This document shows, piece by piece, positions 5,487 to 5,705 of a DNA stretch of 5,705 nucleotides. This DNA is from an uncultured Eubacteriales bacterium (GTDB taxonomy: Bacteria; Bacillota; Clostridia; Christensenellales; Christensenellaceae): the NCBI GenBank assembly GCA_905193725.1, contig CAJJPW010000146.1, positions 1 to 5,705 of the forward strand, read 5' to 3'. Under the pieces are notes generated by a model, which worked only from the letters and a program-made list of their open reading frames with translations, was not told the DNA's origin and did not search any database. The stretch's first letter is position 1. The number at the start of each line of letters is the position of its first letter. A program made the translations under genes and the position numbers.

Positions 5487-5705
5487 TGGTCAAGCCCTCA
5501 CCCTATTAGTAACAGTCAGCTCCGTGTGTTACCACACTTCCACCCCTGCCCTATCTACCTCGTCGTCTTCAAGGGGGTTTACTTCTTTCGAATGGGACAT
5601 CTCATCTTGAGGGGGGCTTCACGCTTAGATGCCTTCAGCGTTTATCCCTTCCGGACTTGGCTACTCTGCCATGGCTCTGATAGCCAACAGATACACCAGT
5701 GGTCC
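5487..5705 (-). rRNA. rrl: 23S ribosomal RNA, 3' end (partial)
   Basis: The minus strand of this segment is the conserved end of bacterial 23S rRNA. Recognisable pieces include GCATCTAAGCGTGAAGCCCC, the segment CAAGATGAGATGTCCCATTC, CGACGAGGTAGATAGG, GTGGTAACACACGGAGCTGA, and the terminal GGGCTTGACCA that normally pairs with the 5' end of the molecule. About 219 nt are present; the gene continues beyond the right edge. The 3' end at about 5487 is placed from that terminal helix and may shift a few bases. No disruption is visible. Confidence 0.95.

Overview
The window comes from a low-GC bacterium with strong Shine-Dalgarno sites, very probably Firmicutes (Bacillota). The 3' end of the 23S rRNA and the CCA-encoding tRNA-Asn fit that group. 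A Negativicutes-like host is my guess from the rRNA operon layout and is not established.

Layout. Positions 42-1079 (+) encode a LacI-family repressor. It converges on a two-gene minus-strand unit across a strong bidirectional hairpin terminator (1103-1152). The unit, read right to left, is a tandem class II aldolase/adducin-type protein (3894-2629) followed by an FGGY carbohydrate kinase (2619-1171). The kinase ribosome binding site overlaps the aldolase stop codon. A 165-bp divergent regulatory region separates the aldolase from an AraC-family activator gene (4060-5040, +). It holds promoter candidates in both directions, a 17-bp direct repeat and a weak palindrome. Then come about 230 bp of AT-rich non-coding DNA and, on the minus strand, the end of an rRNA operon: terminator, tRNA-Asn(GUU), a short spacer and the last ~219 nt of 23S rRNA, which runs off the right edge.

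How the genes work together. A kinase phosphorylating a ketose, with an aldolase cleaving the sugar phosphate, is the logic of the fuculose/rhamnulose/ribulose type of pathway. No isomerase, transporter or dehydrogenase is visible here, so the substrate is unknown. The AraC-type protein, divergent from the aldolase, is the natural candidate activator. The LacI-type protein may regulate this unit or an operon to the left of the window.

Most unusual points: (i) the aldolase is two class II aldolase domains in one chain, the second lacking two of the three metal-binding histidines; (ii) the rRNA operon passes from 23S to tRNA-Asn to terminator with no 5S rRNA; (iii) the tRNA-Asn has two mismatched pairs at the base of its acceptor stem; (iv) the divergent promoter region carries a direct repeat suited to AraC-type binding. 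I see no mobile element, CRISPR array, phage gene or defence system.
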